A stretch of DNA of 64,000 bases, from positions 62,001 to 126,000 of the forward strand of contig NZ_QLOE01000002.1 of the NCBI RefSeq assembly GCF_003264935.1, read 5' to 3'. Each line of letters starts with the position of its first letter. The stretch's first letter is position 1. A model generated the notes under the pieces. That model saw only the letters and a program-made list of their open reading frames with translations. It made no database searches and had not been told where the DNA came from. Made by a program: the position numbers and the translations under genes. Source of the DNA: Methanothermobacter tenebrarum (GTDB lineage: Archaea > Methanobacteriota > Methanobacteria > Methanobacteriales > DSM-23052). Below are positions 38,729 through 48,669 of this stretch, one piece after another.

Positions 38729-39136
38729 ATGACATACCTAGACGCCTATGAAGGTTCCAGACCAGCCTTAGACGCCGCCCAGATACTAATAGTAAGAGGA
38801 CATTCCAAAAAGAGGATAAAAGCAGATAACATGAAAAATATCCTTGACAACCTCATGGAACACCTCCAAGCAAAAGAAATAGACCTACTATCAGATGCTG
38901 GAACAGACCTCATAAGTATAATGGATGAAAACATAAGAAAAAACGTTGAAGTCGGAGCAGACCCAGACATAGCAGGAGTACAGCGCCTAAAAGAATCCCT
39001 TGAAAACATGAACTTCACAGTAGAATACCGCCTAGGAATTGCCGAGAAAACAGGATTCTTCATAGTATTATACAAGGACAAAAGTGACATGGGCCCCTGT
39101 TTTGTTGAAATCGTCGTCTCAGACCTTGGTGAATAA
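38729..39136 (+). CDS. Conserved methanogen protein of unknown function (possibly DUF2120)
   Basis: About 135 residues from ATG 38729; the frame is open from 38687 inside mptA but the first 14 residues are unlikely to be translated. Soluble alpha/beta sequence with 'GSRPALDAAQILIVRGHSKK' and 'KTGFFIVLYKDKSDMGPCFV'. I tentatively place it in DUF2120. It is sandwiched between mptA (16-base gap) and cofG (adjacent TAA-ATG), two cofactor genes, so a role in pterin or F420 synthesis is possible. Confidence 0.65.
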   Translation: MTYLDAYEGSRPALDAAQILIVRGHSKKRIKADNMKNILDNLMEHLQAKEIDLLSDAGTDLISIMDENIRKNVEVGADPDIAGVQRLKESLENMNFTVEYRLGIAEKTGFFIVLYKDKSDMGPCFVEIVVSDLGE

Positions 39137-40216
39137 ATGAGACCCTCAAAGGACGACCTCAAAAAATACCTAGAATATGAAGGCATCCAAATACTGGATT
39201 TAATGAGAAAAGCTCTAAAGCAACAAAAGGAAAAAACCATAACATATTCCCGGAACATTTTCATACCAGTGACAAGACTTTGCAGAAACAGATGCGGCTA
39301 CTGCACATTCCGAAGAGACAGAACAAGACAGCCCATATTAACACCTGAGGATATAATGAGACGATTAAAAAAGGCAGAATCATATGGTTGCAAAGAGGCC
39401 CTATTCACATTTGGAGAAGCCGCAGACAAACTAGAACCTGTGAAGGATCAGTTGGAAAAACTAGGCTATGATACCATGGTAGATTATATCTACCATCTCT
39501 GCCACGAAACCCTCAAAAATACACTACTTTTACCCCATACCAACATGGGAATATTAAAATTTAAAGACCTTAAAATGCTAAAAGAAGTTAACGCATCCAT
39601 GGGCCTTATGCTGGAAACATCAAGTCCGCGACTCATGAAAACAATAGCCCATAAAGAGAGCCCAGGGAAAGATCCCAAGCTTAGGATCAAGACCATCGAA
39701 GACGCTGGCAAACTCAGAATACCATTCACAACCGGGCTCCTAATAGGCATAGGTGAGACAATAGAAGAAAGAGCGGAATCCCTTTTAGAGTTAAGGAGGA
39801 TACAGGACAAATATGGGCACATCCAAGAGATCATAATCCAAAATTTCAGGTCAAAACCTGGAATCCCCATGGAAGACCATCCAGAGCCCACACTACTTGA
39901 AATGATAAAGACGGTAGCCACTACGAAGATACTTTTCCCTGATGTGAGCATACAAGTACCCCCAAACCTTAACAAGGAAACCAGTGAACTGTTCCTTCTT
40001 GCAGGTGCAGATGACTGGGGTGGCATATCACCCTTAAGTAAAGATTATGTTAACCCGGAGGCTCCATGGCCTGAGATAGGAGAACTTGAGAGGATAACAA
40101 GGAATGCCGGGTTTAAATTAAAAGAGAGACTTCCAGTGTATCCAAAGTTCATATCGGAATATTATCTTAGTGAAAGAGTACTTGAAAGGGTGAAAGTTCA
40201 CCTAGACATGCTATAA
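39137..40216 (+). CDS. cofG: FO synthase subunit CofG (radical SAM)
   Basis: 359 residues. Radical SAM motif in 'VTRLCRNRCGYCTFRRD' (C-x3-C-x2-C, about residues 51-58). CofG with CofH makes 7,8-didemethyl-8-hydroxy-5-deazariboflavin, the chromophore of F420. 'ALFTFGEAADKLEPVKDQL' and 'NFRSKPGIPMEDHPEP' are CofG hallmarks, and 'DDWGGISPLSKDYVNPEAPW' is the C-terminal signature. CofH is not in the window. GGTGA in the end of the preceding gene serves as ribosome site. Confidence 0.95.
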   Translation: MRPSKDDLKKYLEYEGIQILDLMRKALKQQKEKTITYSRNIFIPVTRLCRNRCGYCTFRRDRTRQPILTPEDIMRRLKKAESYGCKEALFTFGEAADKLEPVKDQLEKLGYDTMVDYIYHLCHETLKNTLLLPHTNMGILKFKDLKMLKEVNASMGLMLETSSPRLMKTIAHKESPGKDPKLRIKTIEDAGKLRIPFTTGLLIGIGETIEERAESLLELRRIQDKYGHIQEIIIQNFRSKPGIPMEDHPEPTLLEMIKTVATTKILFPDVSIQVPPNLNKETSELFLLAGADDWGGISPLSKDYVNPEAPWPEIGELERITRNAGFKLKERLPVYPKFISEYYLSERVLERVKVHLDML

Positions 40217-40765
40217 AGGTTTTGGGAGTACAATAGTGCCCTCAGACGCGTCTCCTAGGATTATACATTCCCCTTTAAGGTAAAAATAGCCCGTGACAGC
40301 GGCTATGATAGCATCGGATTCGTGGGGGCTTAGCTCATCCCATTCTATCTTGAAAATGGAAGATATCCTGGATAAGTTTATTAATTTTCGTGCTGTGCTT
40401 GGATGAGTTTCTATTATAAGTGAATTAGGGTTCAATGATTCTAGAATGTTCTTTAACCGGATCCCCCTGTAGGTTAACATTTTGATATGGGGGAATGTTA
40501 AGGGGAGTACTTTTCCATATTTTCTGATCTTCAAATCGGATTTTCTGAAATGTCCAAACTTGCTGCATTCGCATTCCCTTTCAAGGCAACATCTGCCCGC
40601 GGGGAGTGAAAGAGGAGCATCGAACACAAGAAGGTCAGCGTCCACGATCACGTCTAATATCTCATCATCAGATGATACTTCAAAGGCTTCAACCTCTTTA
40701 TTGGATATTATGGCGATACCTGTCCTATTTTTTTCCTTTGCCGCGAGATCAACACCAACAATCAA
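40211..40765 (-). CDS. DUF429 RNase H-like protein
   Basis: 184 residues. Begins 'IVGVDLAAKEKNRTGIAII', and has 'LLVFDAPLSLPAG' and the C-terminal 'ELSPHESDAIIAAVTGYFY', placing acidic residues where RNase H-fold nucleases have them. A Cys-rich segment 'CCLERECECSKFGHF' is characteristic of archaeal members. Enzymatic activity not shown. Start probably TTG 40765. It overlaps cofG by 6 bases at the 3' end. Confidence 0.8.
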   Translation of the reverse strand: MIVGVDLAAKEKNRTGIAIISNKEVEAFEVSSDDEILDVIVDADLLVFDAPLSLPAGRCCLERECECSKFGHFRKSDLKIRKYGKVLPLTFPHIKMLTYRGIRLKNILESLNPNSLIIETHPSTARKLINLSRISSIFKIEWDELSPHESDAIIAAVTGYFYLKGECIILGDASEGTIVLPKPL

Positions 40766-40778
40766 ATTATTACAACCC

Positions 40779-41504
40779 TTAGTCTATTTTGGCATCTATT
40801 ACAACATGCCAGACGCCTGGGGAATATTTTTTTATAATCCTTTTATTTAATATTCTAACTTCGCGAGGCTTTGCGGCCTTTTTTATCCTTTTTATTGGTC
40901 TTTTGAATTTTATCTTGTCAGGTGCGGTTTCATGGTAGTGTAATATTCCACCTTTTTTTAAGCATTTAAGTGCAGCGTCAAGGTAATGGTGTGTATTCAC
41001 AACATATCCCATTAGGACCCTATCAGCGGAGAGTGTAGGTGCTATGATCCTTGAATCTCCTAGTAGGGGTTTTACCTTGTCTTGGACTTTGTTTAATTTT
41101 ATGTTTTCTTTAAGGTAGTAGTGTGCTTTCGGATTTATTTCAATTGCATAGACTTTTTTCGGGTTTGCGTGGACTGCTATTGGTATTGAGAAGTATCCTA
41201 TCCCGGCGAACATGTCGACTATGGTCTCACCATCTTGTATGAGTCTTGGTATTCTTATCCTCTCATAGGTGTTGCCCTTTGACCACATGATATTGGCAAC
41301 ATCTAATTTAAACAAGCACTTGTTTTCTTTGTGTATTGTCTCGGTCTCTGTCCCTGCGAGGATTTTAACCTCTGGTTTCCTCATTCTACCCCGGATTCTC
41401 CCGATTTTGATCACGGTCTTCACGCCTTTCATTTTGAGGAATTTTTCCGGGTTTTCCACGTTCCTGTTTAGTATTATTATGTCACCTATCTGTTTCCATT
41501 TCAT
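40779..41504 (-). CDS. taw2: Wyosine aminocarboxypropyltransferase Taw2 (Trm5/TYW2 superfamily)
   Basis: About 241 residues. Class I SAM fold with 'IVDMFAGIGYFSIPIAV' (residue about 115), 'AIEINPKAHYYLKENI' and 'RVLMGYVVNTHHYLDAALK', 'GGILHYHETAP'. Taw2 transfers the aminocarboxypropyl group from SAM to 4-demethylwyosine at position 37 of tRNA-Phe. The alternative, Trm5 m1G37 methyltransferase, usually has a longer N-terminal region and NPP motif, which I do not see. I start at ATG 41504 (GGAG six bases upstream) rather than TTG 41558. Confidence 0.78.
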   Translation of the reverse strand: MKWKQIGDIIILNRNVENPEKFLKMKGVKTVIKIGRIRGRMRKPEVKILAGTETETIHKENKCLFKLDVANIMWSKGNTYERIRIPRLIQDGETIVDMFAGIGYFSIPIAVHANPKKVYAIEINPKAHYYLKENIKLNKVQDKVKPLLGDSRIIAPTLSADRVLMGYVVNTHHYLDAALKCLKKGGILHYHETAPDKIKFKRPIKRIKKAAKPREVRILNKRIIKKYSPGVWHVVIDAKID

Positions 41505-41616
41505 TTTCTTCTCCACTGTTTTTGCCCTTTTAATATTAATGTTTTGGTTTAAAGACAAAAATGATAATTAAGATGAAATTTTAATAGTCTATAAAAGAGT
41601 TTGAAGGGGGATTTTA

Positions 41617-42708
41617 ATGGGTAAAATAGACAGAGATGAAATATTAGAGATACTTGAGGGATACGATAAGGAAGATTTGACCATAGCAACTCTTGGCAGC
41701 CACACATCCCTCCACATACTCCACGGTGCCAAGATGGAAGGCTTCAAAACCACTGTAGTATGTGAAAAGGGGCGTGAAGTCCCATATCAACGTTTTAGGG
41801 TGGCTGATGAATTCATAATAGTTGACGAGTTCAAGGAGATTGCTGATGATGATGTCCAGGAAAAACTAAGGGAGATGAATAGTATAATCATCCCCCACGG
41901 ATCATTTGTAGCCTACGCCGGACTTGACAGGATCGAAAACGACTTTTACGTGCCAATGTATGGAAACAGGAACATTCTAAGATGGGAATCTGAAAGAGAA
42001 CTTGAAAGGCGCCTTATGAAAAAAGCTGGTATAAGGATACCCTACAGATATGATGACCCCGAGAAGATAGACCGTCCAGTTATGGTGAAATTCCCAGGGG
42101 CCAGGGGCGGTAGAGGATACTTCGTAGCCGCCACCCCCGAAGAATTCCATGAAAAGATTGACCTAATGATAGAACGTGAATGGATAACCGAGGATGAAAT
42201 ATCAGATGCCCACATAGAAGAATATGTTGCAGGTACAAACTTCTGCATACAATACTTTTATTCACCCTTGAAAGATGAGGTTGAAATCCTTGGAATGGAC
42301 AGCCGCTATGAATCAAATATTGACGGCCTAGTAAGAATACCTGCTAAGGATCAATTAGATATAAACTTACAACCTTCATATGTCATCACAGGCAACCATC
42401 AAGTAGCTATGAGAGAATCTCTCCTCCCGCAAGCCTTTGAGATAGGTGATAGGATGGCGGATGCTGCCAAGGAACTTGTACCCCCAGGATTGAATGGGCC
42501 CTTCTGTCTACAGACAATGTGCACAGACAATCTAGAGCTTGTAACATTTGAGATGAGCGCACGCTCAGATGGTGGTACAAACACGTTCATGGACGGATCA
42601 ACCTACAGTTACCTCCTCTATGGTGAAGGTATGAGCATGGGGAGAAGAGCTGCCCTTGAAATAAAAAACGCGAAAAATAAGGGCCTCCTAGAAGAGATAA
42701 TAACCTAG
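41617..42708 (+). CDS. purP: FAICAR synthetase PurP (formate-AICAR ligase)
   Basis: 363 residues, ATP-grasp. Archaeal PurP makes FAICAR from AICAR, formate and ATP in purine synthesis. Family segments: '[19 protein letters not shown]', '[13 protein letters not shown]', '[17 protein letters not shown]' (nucleotide loop) and '[14 protein letters not shown]'. AGGGGG precedes ATG 41617. PurM, another purine enzyme, is encoded 3 kb downstream. Confidence 0.95.
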   Translation: MGKIDRDEILEILEGYDKEDLTIATLGSHTSLHILHGAKMEGFKTTVVCEKGREVPYQRFRVADEFIIVDEFKEIADDDVQEKLREMNSIIIPHGSFVAYAGLDRIENDFYVPMYGNRNILRWESERELERRLMKKAGIRIPYRYDDPEKIDRPVMVKFPGARGGRGYFVAATPEEFHEKIDLMIEREWITEDEISDAHIEEYVAGTNFCIQYFYSPLKDEVEILGMDSRYESNIDGLVRIPAKDQLDINLQPSYVITGNHQVAMRESLLPQAFEIGDRMADAAKELVPPGLNGPFCLQTMCTDNLELVTFEMSARSDGGTNTFMDGSTYSYLLYGEGMSMGRRAALEIKNAKNKGLLEEIIT

Positions 42709-42710
42709 CG

Positions 42711-42832
42711 AAAAATATTTATACAAGAGGGGACTATCCTCCAGATAAGGTGGGGTGAAAAAGCCCCCCACCATGATGAACCACCACCTCATATATTTTT
42801 TTGGGGTGGGAGTTGAAGAACATATACAGTAA
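42711..42832 (+). ncRNA. Structured intergenic element between purP and psmB
   Basis: After a TATA-like AAATATTTATAC (42712-42723) come a perfect stem GGTGGGG/CCCCACC (42749-42755 with 42766-42772), a CCACC that can instead pair with GGTGG at 42805-42809, and a T7 tract (42796-42802). Either a purP terminator, a small RNA or a psmB leader could explain it; I cannot decide. No convincing gene is seen here. Confidence 0.35.
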
Positions 42833-42909
42833 ACGTTTATATAAGATAAAAGGTAAAAACTAAGATTAGAAGCTAGTTCTTATTACTATTTTTATTTTGA
42901 GGTGTATCT

Positions 42910-43539
42910 ATGGAAGACGAAAGAAGATTAAAAGGCACTACAACTGTGGGTATAACCTGCAAAGATGGGGTTGTTTTTGCAACAGAAAGAAGAGCTACAA
43001 TGGGGAACCTGATAGCGCACAAAGTCGCTGATAAGATATTCAAAGTCGATGAACACATAGCAGCAACAGTCGCAGGATCCGTGGCCGATGCTCAGACTCT
43101 AATGAAATATTTAAAAGCTGAAGCAGCATTATATAAGATGAGAAACTCCGAGAGGATAAGTATAGAGGCGGTCGCGGCCCTAGCGTCAAACATACTCCAC
43201 TCAAACCGCTTCTATCCACTCATAGTACAAGCACTACTAGGAGGAGTGGATGACACAGGAGCAAAAATATACTCCTTAGACCCTACAGGGGGGATGATAC
43301 TAGACAAATTCATATCAACAGGCTCAGGTTCACCTATAGCCTATGGTGTGCTCGAAGACAGATACACCGAAGACTTATATGTAGAAGAAGCAATCGACAT
43401 TGCAATAAAAGCCCTAAAATCTGCAATAGAAAGGGACACATTCTCAGGGAATGGTATAAGAGTAGCTGTAGTCACAGAAGAAGGTTTCAAAATGTTAAGT
43501 GAAGAAGAAGTTGAAAAAAGAATTAAAGAACTTAACTAA
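42910..43539 (+). CDS. psmB: Proteasome subunit beta
   Basis: 209 residues. The mature N-terminus follows a nine-residue propeptide: cleavage after Gly9 leaves Thr10 as nucleophile ('LKGTTTVGITCKDGVVFA'). 'AATVAGSVADAQTLMKYL' and 'YGVLEDRYTEDLY' are typical. Beta subunits form the inner catalytic rings of the 20S proteasome. TATA-like TTTATATAAG at about 42836-42845 and GAGGTG just before ATG 42910 give it its own promoter. Confidence 0.97.
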   Translation: MEDERRLKGTTTVGITCKDGVVFATERRATMGNLIAHKVADKIFKVDEHIAATVAGSVADAQTLMKYLKAEAALYKMRNSERISIEAVAALASNILHSNRFYPLIVQALLGGVDDTGAKIYSLDPTGGMILDKFISTGSGSPIAYGVLEDRYTEDLYVEEAIDIAIKALKSAIERDTFSGNGIRVAVVTEEGFKMLSEEEVEKRIKELN

Positions 43540-43616
43540 TTTTAACCCTTCGCACACGATTATAATTATTTTTTAAAATATACACCATCCTATTCTGTTT
43601 TTCAAGAAGTGATCAT

Positions 43617-45524
43617 ATGGTTTCAAGGGTCCTTGAAGAAATCAAGAAGACTATAATGCAAAGATTACCAGCAAGGGTCCAAGTAGCCAAAGTAGAATTC
43701 GAAGGACCAGAACTTGTAATCTATACAAAAAACCCGGAGATCATAAGCGAAAACGGTGACCTAATCAGGGAACTGGCCAAGGATCTTCGCAAGCGTATTA
43801 TAATACGCTCAGACCGCTCAGTACTCATGGAACCAGAAAAGGCCATAGAAAAGATCCATGAGATAGTCCCAAAAGAGGCCGAGATAACCAATATCTCTTT
43901 TGATGATGTAACTTGTGAAGTTATCATAGAAGCTAAAAAACCAGGACTTGTAATAGGCAAATACGGTTCAACATCAAGAGAAATAGTGAAAAATATAGGA
44001 TGGGCCCCTAAGATATTGAGAACACCACCCATATCATCAGAGATCATCCAAAGAATACGAAGAACCCTTAGAAAGAACAGCAAAGAACGTAAGAAGATAC
44101 TGCACCAACTAGGGAATCGCATACACCAGGAGACAAAATACGAGAACGACTGGGCGAGACTAACAGCCATAGGCGGGTTCAGAGAAGTTGGAAGATCTTG
44201 CCTTTACCTTCAAACTCCCAACAGTAGAATACTACTAGACTGCGGAGTAAATGTAGCAGGAACAGATGAAAAAACATCCTACCCATTCTTAAACGTTCCA
44301 GAATTCGCACCAGACAACCTAGACGCTGTAATAATAACACACGCCCACCTAGACCATTCAGGCTTCGTACCATACCTCTACCATTATGGCTACGACGGGC
44401 CAGTATACTGCACAACACCCACAAGAGACCTAATGACATTACTCCAACTAGACCACATAGACATAGCCTACCGAGAAGAACAACCACTCCCATTCAATGT
44501 CAAACACGTGAAAAAATGCATAAAACATACAATCACACTCGACTACGGAGAAGTAACCGATATAGCACCAGATATAAGACTAACATTACACAACGCTGGC
44601 CACATACTAGGATCAGCCATGGCCCACCTCCACATCGGAGACGGCCAACACAACATGGTATACACTGGAGACTTCAAATACGAACAAAGCAGACTACTAG
44701 AACCAGCCGTCACAAGATTCCCCAGACTGGAAACCCTAGTCATGGAAAGCACCTATGGTGGAAAAGAAGATGTACAACCATCAAGAAACCATGCAGAAAA
44801 AGAACTGATAAAAACAATCTACACCACCCTCAGAAGAGGGGGTAAAATATTAATACCAGTATTCGCAGTTGGAAGGGCCCAGGAACTCATGGTAGTACTA
44901 GAAGAATATATAAGAACCGGGATCATCCATGAAGTCCCGGTATATATCGATGGGATGATATGGGAAGCCACAGCCATCCACACAGCCCGCCCAGAATACT
45001 TAAGCAAAGACTTGAGAGACCAAATATTCCATATGGGCCACAACCCATTCATATCAGATATATTCCATAAGGTTAATGGAATGGACGAGAGAATGGACAT
45101 AATCGAAGGAGAACCATCAATTATCCTCTCAACCTCAGGGATGCTAACCGGTGGAAATTCTCTAGAATACTTCAAATGGTTATGTGAAAATGAAAAGAAT
45201 TCCCTGGTCTTCGTAGGTTACCAAGCCGAAGGTTCGCTTGGCAGAAGACTCCAGAAAGGCTGGAAGGAAATACCACTCAAAGAAGAGGGTAAAACAAGAG
45301 TATACAAGGTTAAAATGGATATAAAGACTATAGAGGGTTTCAGCGGACACTCAGATCGCAGACAGCTCATGGAATATGTGAAAAGAGTGAGCCCCAGACC
45401 AGAGAAGATACTTGTATGCCATGGTGACAATTACAAAACCCTAGATCTCGCATCAAGCATCTACAGAACCTACAAGATAGAAACAAAAACGCCACTAAAC
45501 CTAGAAACCGTGCGAATACAATAA
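43617..45524 (+). CDS. Transcription termination ribonuclease aCPSF1 (FttA)
   Basis: 635 residues. Two KH-type RNA-binding regions (about residues 1-150), then a metallo-beta-lactamase core with '[19 protein letters not shown]' (HxHxDH) and a beta-CASP domain, closing with '[17 protein letters not shown]' and 'VCHGD'. This is the archaeal CPSF73-like factor that cleaves RNA after U-rich tracts to end transcription. It would act on T-tract terminators such as those after mcrA and mtrH. Confidence 0.96.
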   Translation: MVSRVLEEIKKTIMQRLPARVQVAKVEFEGPELVIYTKNPEIISENGDLIRELAKDLRKRIIIRSDRSVLMEPEKAIEKIHEIVPKEAEITNISFDDVTCEVIIEAKKPGLVIGKYGSTSREIVKNIGWAPKILRTPPISSEIIQRIRRTLRKNSKERKKILHQLGNRIHQETKYENDWARLTAIGGFREVGRSCLYLQTPNSRILLDCGVNVAGTDEKTSYPFLNVPEFAPDNLDAVIITHAHLDHSGFVPYLYHYGYDGPVYCTTPTRDLMTLLQLDHIDIAYREEQPLPFNVKHVKKCIKHTITLDYGEVTDIAPDIRLTLHNAGHILGSAMAHLHIGDGQHNMVYTGDFKYEQSRLLEPAVTRFPRLETLVMESTYGGKEDVQPSRNHAEKELIKTIYTTLRRGGKILIPVFAVGRAQELMVVLEEYIRTGIIHEVPVYIDGMIWEATAIHTARPEYLSKDLRDQIFHMGHNPFISDIFHKVNGMDERMDIIEGEPSIILSTSGMLTGGNSLEYFKWLCENEKNSLVFVGYQAEGSLGRRLQKGWKEIPLKEEGKTRVYKVKMDIKTIEGFSGHSDRRQLMEYVKRVSPRPEKILVCHGDNYKTLDLASSIYRTYKIETKTPLNLETVRIQ

Positions 45525-45537
45525 AAAGGTGATTAGA

Positions 45538-46563
45538 TTGGTAACATACGCCGATTCTGGAGTAGATATAAACCTTGAAGCATTAACCATATCAAAACTA
45601 GCCTCAAAACTCGAAAAAACCTTAAAATATGTTGATGTACTCACAAAAAAAGGCCACTTCGCCTCTATAATACGAGTAGGTGACATGGCAATAGCAATGA
45701 GTACAGATGGGGTTGGCAGTAAAATACTAGTAGCAGAGAAACTAGGAAAATATGACACCATCGGAATAGACTGTATAGCAATGGTGGTAAATGACATAAT
45801 ATGTGTAGGCGCCAAACCAATCGCAATAGTCGACTACCTTGCAATGGAAAAACCAAACCCTGAAATCGCATCAGAAATAGGTGAAGGATTAGCAAAGGGG
45901 GCTGAACTAGCAGAAACCGCTATAATAGGTGGGGAAACAGCAACACTACCAGAGATAGTGAACAATTTCGACCTAGCAGCCACGGGCATAGGGATAACAG
46001 ACCCTGAAAATATAATAACCGGAGAAAAGATAAAAGCCGGTGACAAGCTAATAGGAGTCGAAAGTAGTGGGATACACAGCAACGGATTAACCCTCGCAAG
46101 GAAAATATTCTTCGAAAAACTGAAACTAGATGCCAGTGACCCCCTACCAGGTTCAAAGGATAAAATAGGGGAAGAACTCCTAAAACCCACAAGAATTTAT
46201 GTCAAACCCATACTAGAACTTCTCAGATCAGGAGTAGACATCCATGGACTCGCACATATAACAGGAGGCGGTTACACAAACATACGCCGCCTTAACGATA
46301 AAGTAGCCTATAATATAGATAAACTGCCAGAACCACAACCCCTATTCAAGACAATCCACGAAAACGGAGTACCAATAAATGAAATGTACAAAGTCTTCAA
46401 CATGGGCATAGGCCTCGTAATAATAGTGGACAAAGAAGATGCAAAAAAAACAATAAAAATAACCAAGAAGGCCTACAATGCAAAGGAGATAGGAACTGTC
46501 GAAGAAGACCCCAAAGGGGCTGTGAAAATCAAAACATACACAAAAGAGGATATCACACTCTAA
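45538..46563 (+). CDS. purM: Phosphoribosylformylglycinamidine cyclo-ligase
   Basis: About 341 residues. AIR synthase: 'YADSGVDINLEA' N-terminus, 'GVGSKILVAEKLGKYDTIG' nucleotide segment, 'DCIAMVVNDI', 'GGETATLPEI' and 'HITGGGYTNI'. Closes the imidazole ring in purine synthesis. The start is TTG 45538 with AGGTGAT at proper spacing; GTG 45529 sits inside that site. It lies 13 bases after aCPSF1. Confidence 0.95.
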   Translation: MVTYADSGVDINLEALTISKLASKLEKTLKYVDVLTKKGHFASIIRVGDMAIAMSTDGVGSKILVAEKLGKYDTIGIDCIAMVVNDIICVGAKPIAIVDYLAMEKPNPEIASEIGEGLAKGAELAETAIIGGETATLPEIVNNFDLAATGIGITDPENIITGEKIKAGDKLIGVESSGIHSNGLTLARKIFFEKLKLDASDPLPGSKDKIGEELLKPTRIYVKPILELLRSGVDIHGLAHITGGGYTNIRRLNDKVAYNIDKLPEPQPLFKTIHENGVPINEMYKVFNMGIGLVIIVDKEDAKKTIKITKKAYNAKEIGTVEEDPKGAVKIKTYTKEDITL

Positions 46564-46587
46564 AAAAACTAGGAAGGTGTACTTCTC

Positions 46588-47610
46588 ATGAGAATAACTA
46601 GTGAAGATGAAAAAAATATTATAACCTCAATCCTAAAGGCCCTAAACGTGCCAGAAGAGCATGCCAATATAGTTGCGGATGTAACAGTCAATGCCGACCT
46701 TAAGGGTTTCAGTTCACATGGAATCGGGAGATTCCCCCAGTATGTGAAAGGCATAGAACACGGAACCATAAAAACAGAAGGCAATATAGAAATCGAAAAG
46801 GAAACAGTATCAACAGCCCTAGTAGATGGTAACCACCTGCTCGGACATTTTGTAACCTATAAGGGGATGAAGATAGCTATCCAAAAAGCAAAAAAGACAG
46901 GAATAGGATTAGTAGGAATTCATGATTCTAACCATTTCGGTATTGCAGGATACTATTCTGACATGGCAATCAAAGAAGACATGATAGGTATAGTAATAGC
47001 AAACACGGAACCAGCCGTGGCACCACTAGGGGGAAAAGAACCAATACTCGGGACAAACCCCATAGCAATTGGAATACCATCCAACAAATACTATGTTTCA
47101 GTTGATATGGCAACATCAGCCTCCGCACGTGGAAAATTACTCGAAGCCGCCCGTAAAGGAGAAAACCTACCAGAAGGCATAGCATTAGACTCCAATGGCA
47201 GCCCCACCACAGACCCAGAAAAGGCCCTAAAGGGTTCAATATTACCATTCGGCGGGCACAAAGGCTACGCATTATCATTCATGATAGAAATATTAGCAGG
47301 GCCCCTTGTAAAAGCCGCCATCGGCAAGGAAGTGAAAGGCACCGTGAACCCCTATGATAAATGTACAAAGGGCGATCTTCTAATAGCCATTGACCCATCA
47401 AAGTTCGTTAACATCAAAGACTTCAAAGAAAAAGTTGACAAATTCGTGGAAGAAGTCAAATCCACAGGTAAAGTGCTCATACCAGGTGACATAGAAAAAA
47501 TGAACATGAAAAAGAACCTAGAGGAGGGCATATACATAGACCAGGAACTCCTAAAACAATTAAAAAAACTAGAAGAGAAACTAAACTTGGACCTGAAATT
47601 GGAGGGATAA
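46588..47610 (+). CDS. comC: L-sulfolactate dehydrogenase (ComC), malate/lactate DH family
   Basis: 340 residues, LDH2/MDH2 family: '[16 protein letters not shown]', '[18 protein letters not shown]' (catalytic His), '[11 protein letters not shown]' and '[17 protein letters not shown]'. In methanogens the enzyme oxidises sulfolactate to sulfopyruvate with NAD for coenzyme M, and also reduces oxaloacetate. Its placement immediately before comDE supports ComC. GGAAGGTG precedes ATG 46588. Confidence 0.92.
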   Translation: MRITSEDEKNIITSILKALNVPEEHANIVADVTVNADLKGFSSHGIGRFPQYVKGIEHGTIKTEGNIEIEKETVSTALVDGNHLLGHFVTYKGMKIAIQKAKKTGIGLVGIHDSNHFGIAGYYSDMAIKEDMIGIVIANTEPAVAPLGGKEPILGTNPIAIGIPSNKYYVSVDMATSASARGKLLEAARKGENLPEGIALDSNGSPTTDPEKALKGSILPFGGHKGYALSFMIEILAGPLVKAAIGKEVKGTVNPYDKCTKGDLLIAIDPSKFVNIKDFKEKVDKFVEEVKSTGKVLIPGDIEKMNMKKNLEEGIYIDQELLKQLKKLEEKLNLDLKLEG

Positions 47611-47615
47611 AAGCA

Positions 47616-48107
47616 TTGGACAGTAGCAAGGCGATATACAAGGCCCTTAAAGACAACAACATAAATTTCATAGTAAGCGTCCCTTGCATAAACCTTGCAA
47701 GGGTGCTTGAAATGATAGACCAGGACAAAGAAATTAAACATGTACCGGTTACAAGAGAAGAAGAAGGCTTTGGCATAGCAGCGGGCGCATACATGGCCGG
47801 AGAGGACACAGCTATCCTCATGCAAAATTCGGGTCTTGGAAATTCTATAAATGTCATAGCATCCCTCTACAAGTTATATAAGATCCCCATACTCATGATA
47901 ATAAGCCACAGGGGCACCCGCGGGGAATTCATGAAAGCCCAGATCCCAATGGGTGAAGCAACACCACTCCTACTAGAAGCACTCAAAATACCATACCATG
48001 TCCCATCCACCCCAGAAGAAGCATACAATGATATAAAATCTGCTTGGAAACTTGCAAAAGCGAAAAAATATCCCACAGCCATACTCCTAGAAGTTAGTTT
48101 TTGGTGA
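47616..48107 (+). CDS. comD: Sulfopyruvate decarboxylase subunit alpha
   Basis: 163 residues, the pyrimidine-binding half of a thiamine-diphosphate enzyme: '[16 protein letters not shown]', '[20 protein letters not shown]' with the cofactor-activating Glu, and '[15 protein letters not shown]'. ComDE decarboxylates sulfopyruvate to sulfoacetaldehyde. TTG 47616 with GGAGGG upstream is the start. Confidence 0.95.
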   Translation: MDSSKAIYKALKDNNINFIVSVPCINLARVLEMIDQDKEIKHVPVTREEEGFGIAAGAYMAGEDTAILMQNSGLGNSINVIASLYKLYKIPILMIISHRGTRGEFMKAQIPMGEATPLLLEALKIPYHVPSTPEEAYNDIKSAWKLAKAKKYPTAILLEVSFW

Positions 48108-48114
48108 ACCTAAA

Positions 48115-48669
48115 ATGGAACGTATAGAAGCCATAAAAACCATCGTAGAACAATTAGATGATGAACTAATCATATGCAATCTTGGATTCCCATCAAGGGA
48201 ACTTTACAGTATAAAAGATTCCCCAAGACACTTCTATATGCTAGGATCAATGGGGATGGCATCATCAATCGGACTGGGACTCGCATTAACACAAAAACGT
48301 AAAGTAATAGTATTTGAAGGTGATGGTTCACTCCTCATGAACCTCGGAAGCCTCGTCACAATCTATAGCCAATCCCCCAAAAATTTCATACTCATAATAT
48401 TAGATAATGGATGCTACGCGACCACCGGTTCACAGTGCACCTACGCCCTCCAAGTCGATCTAAGCAAGCTTGCTAAGGGTATAGGATTCAAAAAAGTATT
48501 CAAATTCGAAAAACCTCATGAGATAAACATGAGACCAATACTAGAAAAGGATGGGCCAATCATAGTCCATGTGAAAGTAGAACCTGGAAACGCGGATGTC
48601 CCAGTCATAGACATGAACCCAGAGGAGATAATATCAAGGTTCATGAAGATTATTTCTTCTGATAAGTAG
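48115..48669 (+). CDS. comE: Sulfopyruvate decarboxylase subunit beta
   Basis: 184 residues, the diphosphate-binding half: '[20 protein letters not shown]' and the ThDP motif '[15 protein letters not shown]' (GDG ... N), '[11 protein letters not shown]'. It pairs with ComD, 7 bases upstream. Its 3' end overlaps the convergent polB1 by 20 bases. Confidence 0.95.
   Translation: MERIEAIKTIVEQLDDELIICNLGFPSRELYSIKDSPRHFYMLGSMGMASSIGLGLALTQKRKVIVFEGDGSLLMNLGSLVTIYSQSPKNFILIILDNGCYATTGSQCTYALQVDLSKLAKGIGFKKVFKFEKPHEINMRPILEKDGPIIVHVKVEPGNADVPVIDMNPEEIISRFMKIISSDK

Noticed and set aside
42773-42780. ATGATGA resembling a C box of a C/D box RNA
   Set aside because: No D box (CTGA) at a suitable distance and no C'/D' pair; single match is expected by chance.
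42755-42832. Possible 25-codon leader peptide starting at GTG 42755
   Set aside because: AGGTG is only two bases from the start, codons look random and the frame overlaps the hairpin; no support beyond openness.
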